From NCBI GenBank assembly GCA_021776015.1, contig JAJFGT010000278.1, positions 1 to 15,854 on the forward strand: 15,854 bases of DNA, written 5' to 3'. Shown here in pieces: positions 15,072 to 15,854 of the stretch. The first letter of the stretch is position 1, and every line of letters starts with the position of its first letter. The DNA is from Alphaproteobacteria bacterium (GTDB taxonomy: Bacteria > Pseudomonadota > Alphaproteobacteria > Micavibrionales > Micavibrionaceae). The notes below the pieces were generated by a model that saw nothing but the letters and a program-made list of their open reading frames with translations, had not been told where the DNA came from and did not search any database. The position numbers and the translations under genes are program-made.

Positions 15072-15854
15072 ATAAAAGCTCTTTTTTTACATTTTTTCGT
15101 CGTGTAGGGCTCTATGCGGGATCAGTTATACTATGTTTATGGCTCGGAACATGGATTTGGCTAGGTGGCTTTATCCATAATGGTATGAGCTGGGTAGAAC
15201 ATAAAGCCTTGGTTTTATCTTCTGATGCAGGGTTTAAGGTTGAAGATTTATGGGTTGAGGGACGAGATCATCTTGATTCTAAAATACTTATGTCTGTTAT
15301 TGATATAGATAAAGAACAACCTCTCTTTTTATCTGATTTAGAAGATATACGTATCAAGATAGAGTCTTTGGAATGGGTAGATCATACAATTATTCAACGG
15401 AGACCCCCTAATAGTCTTTATATAAAGATTACGGAGCGTGTGCCAATCGTTCTTTTAAAGGAGTCTCCGTCTTCTGAAAAACTTGTACTTTTAGATCAAA
15501 ATGGATATGTAATTGACGTCCCATTAAATTCTCGATTTAAAGATACTCTTATCGTTTCTGGGAAAAATGTTGAAGCAGAGGCTTTTGACTTAATAAGACA
15601 TTTACGCTCTTATCCTCAAATTACTCCCTTTGTTGATATGGCTGAATGGATTGGAGAACGACGTTGGGATTTAATTACCAAAGAGGGGATTAGAATTCAA
15701 ATTTCTGCTGATAAATTGGATCAAACACTCAGTCGTTTAGATTTACTTCAAATCCAATCGTCGATATTGTCACAGCCTTTAGAGTTGCTTGATCTTCGTC
15801 AAGAAGACCGTATTGTTGTCCGTTCTCGTGAGGGGCAGTCTTTAGAATATAATG
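15017..15854 (+). CDS. ftsQ: Cell division protein FtsQ, partial (runs off right edge)
   Basis: Bitopic inner-membrane divisome protein that recruits FtsL and FtsB. About 279 residues are visible and the frame is still open at the window end. The N-terminal cytoplasmic tail, about 22 residues, is strikingly basic (MSRKRKHKSKILKKKSRLNK), followed by one membrane segment at about 31-53. The POTRA domain begins near FKVEDLWVEGRDHLD (73-87) and runs through SLEWVDHTIIQRRPPNSLYI to ITERVPIVLL. The beta domain follows with LVLLDQNGYVIDV and RIQISADKLDQTLSRLDLL. The ATG at 15017 lies inside ddl, giving a 55-base overlap; no later start codon exists before the membrane segment, so this start is well constrained although its ribosome-binding site is weak. 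In relatives ftsA and ftsZ follow. Confidence 0.93.
   Translation, partial: MSRKRKHKSKILKKKSRLNKSSFFTFFRRVGLYAGSVILCLWLGTWIWLGGFIHNGMSWVEHKALVLSSDAGFKVEDLWVEGRDHLDSKILMSVIDIDKEQPLFLSDLEDIRIKIESLEWVDHTIIQRRPPNSLYIKITERVPIVLLKESPSSEKLVLLDQNGYVIDVPLNSRFKDTLIVSGKNVEAEAFDLIRHLRSYPQITPFVDMAEWIGERRWDLITKEGIRIQISADKLDQTLSRLDLLQIQSSILSQPLELLDLRQEDRIVVRSREGQSLEYN

Noticed and set aside
1..15854. A new defence, mobile or biosynthetic system
   Set aside because: Every substantial reading frame is explained by a known family; no transposase, integrase, toxin-antitoxin pair, CRISPR repeat or RNA gene was seen.

Overview
The window is an AT-rich stretch of a Gram-negative chromosome. It holds most of a division and cell-wall (dcw) cluster on the + strand, next to a two-gene minus-strand unit that looks like an electrophile or oxidant response. 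The gene order (mraZ-rsmH-ftsL-ftsI-murE-murF-mraY-ftsW-murG-murC-murB-ddl-ftsQ), the meso-diaminopimelate signature in MurE, and the style of FtsL, FtsI, FtsW and MurB point to an alphaproteobacterium. The strong A/T bias suggests a host-associated or otherwise AT-rich lineage; Holosporales- or Rickettsiales-like is only a guess.

Layout. Positions 1-502 (minus): the 5' part of a beta-class glutathione S-transferase, cut by the window edge. Positions 635-1213 (minus): a TetR-family regulator very like NemR, with an operator-like palindrome over its own promoter. Positions 1214-1481: a divergent intergenic region with the tetR promoter, a candidate mraZ promoter and a 10-bp-period CCCAT array that looks like MraZ boxes. 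Positions 1482-15854 (+): thirteen dcw genes, most of them overlapping or separated by a few bases. The exceptions are gaps of 25 nt (murE-murF), 51 nt (mraY-ftsW), 46 nt (ftsW-murG) and 128 nt (murG-murC). ftsQ runs off the right edge; ftsA and ftsZ would be expected beyond it.

How the genes work together. MurB, MurC, MurE and MurF, with Ddl supplying D-Ala-D-Ala, act in the cytoplasm to build UDP-MurNAc-pentapeptide. MraY and MurG turn it into lipid I and lipid II at the inner membrane. FtsW and FtsI polymerise and crosslink it at the septum. FtsL and FtsQ are divisome assembly proteins. MraZ is the probable autoregulator of the cluster, and RsmH modifies 16S rRNA.

Two things are out of the ordinary in the cluster: murD is missing from its usual place between mraY and ftsW, and murC is broken by a frameshift about 70 codons before its end. 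The second may be a sequencing error. I see no mobile element, CRISPR array, tRNA or rRNA, and nothing that amounts to a new biological system; the best leads are regulatory (NemR-like sensor with its operator, reversed MraZ boxes) and the murD/murC anomalies.
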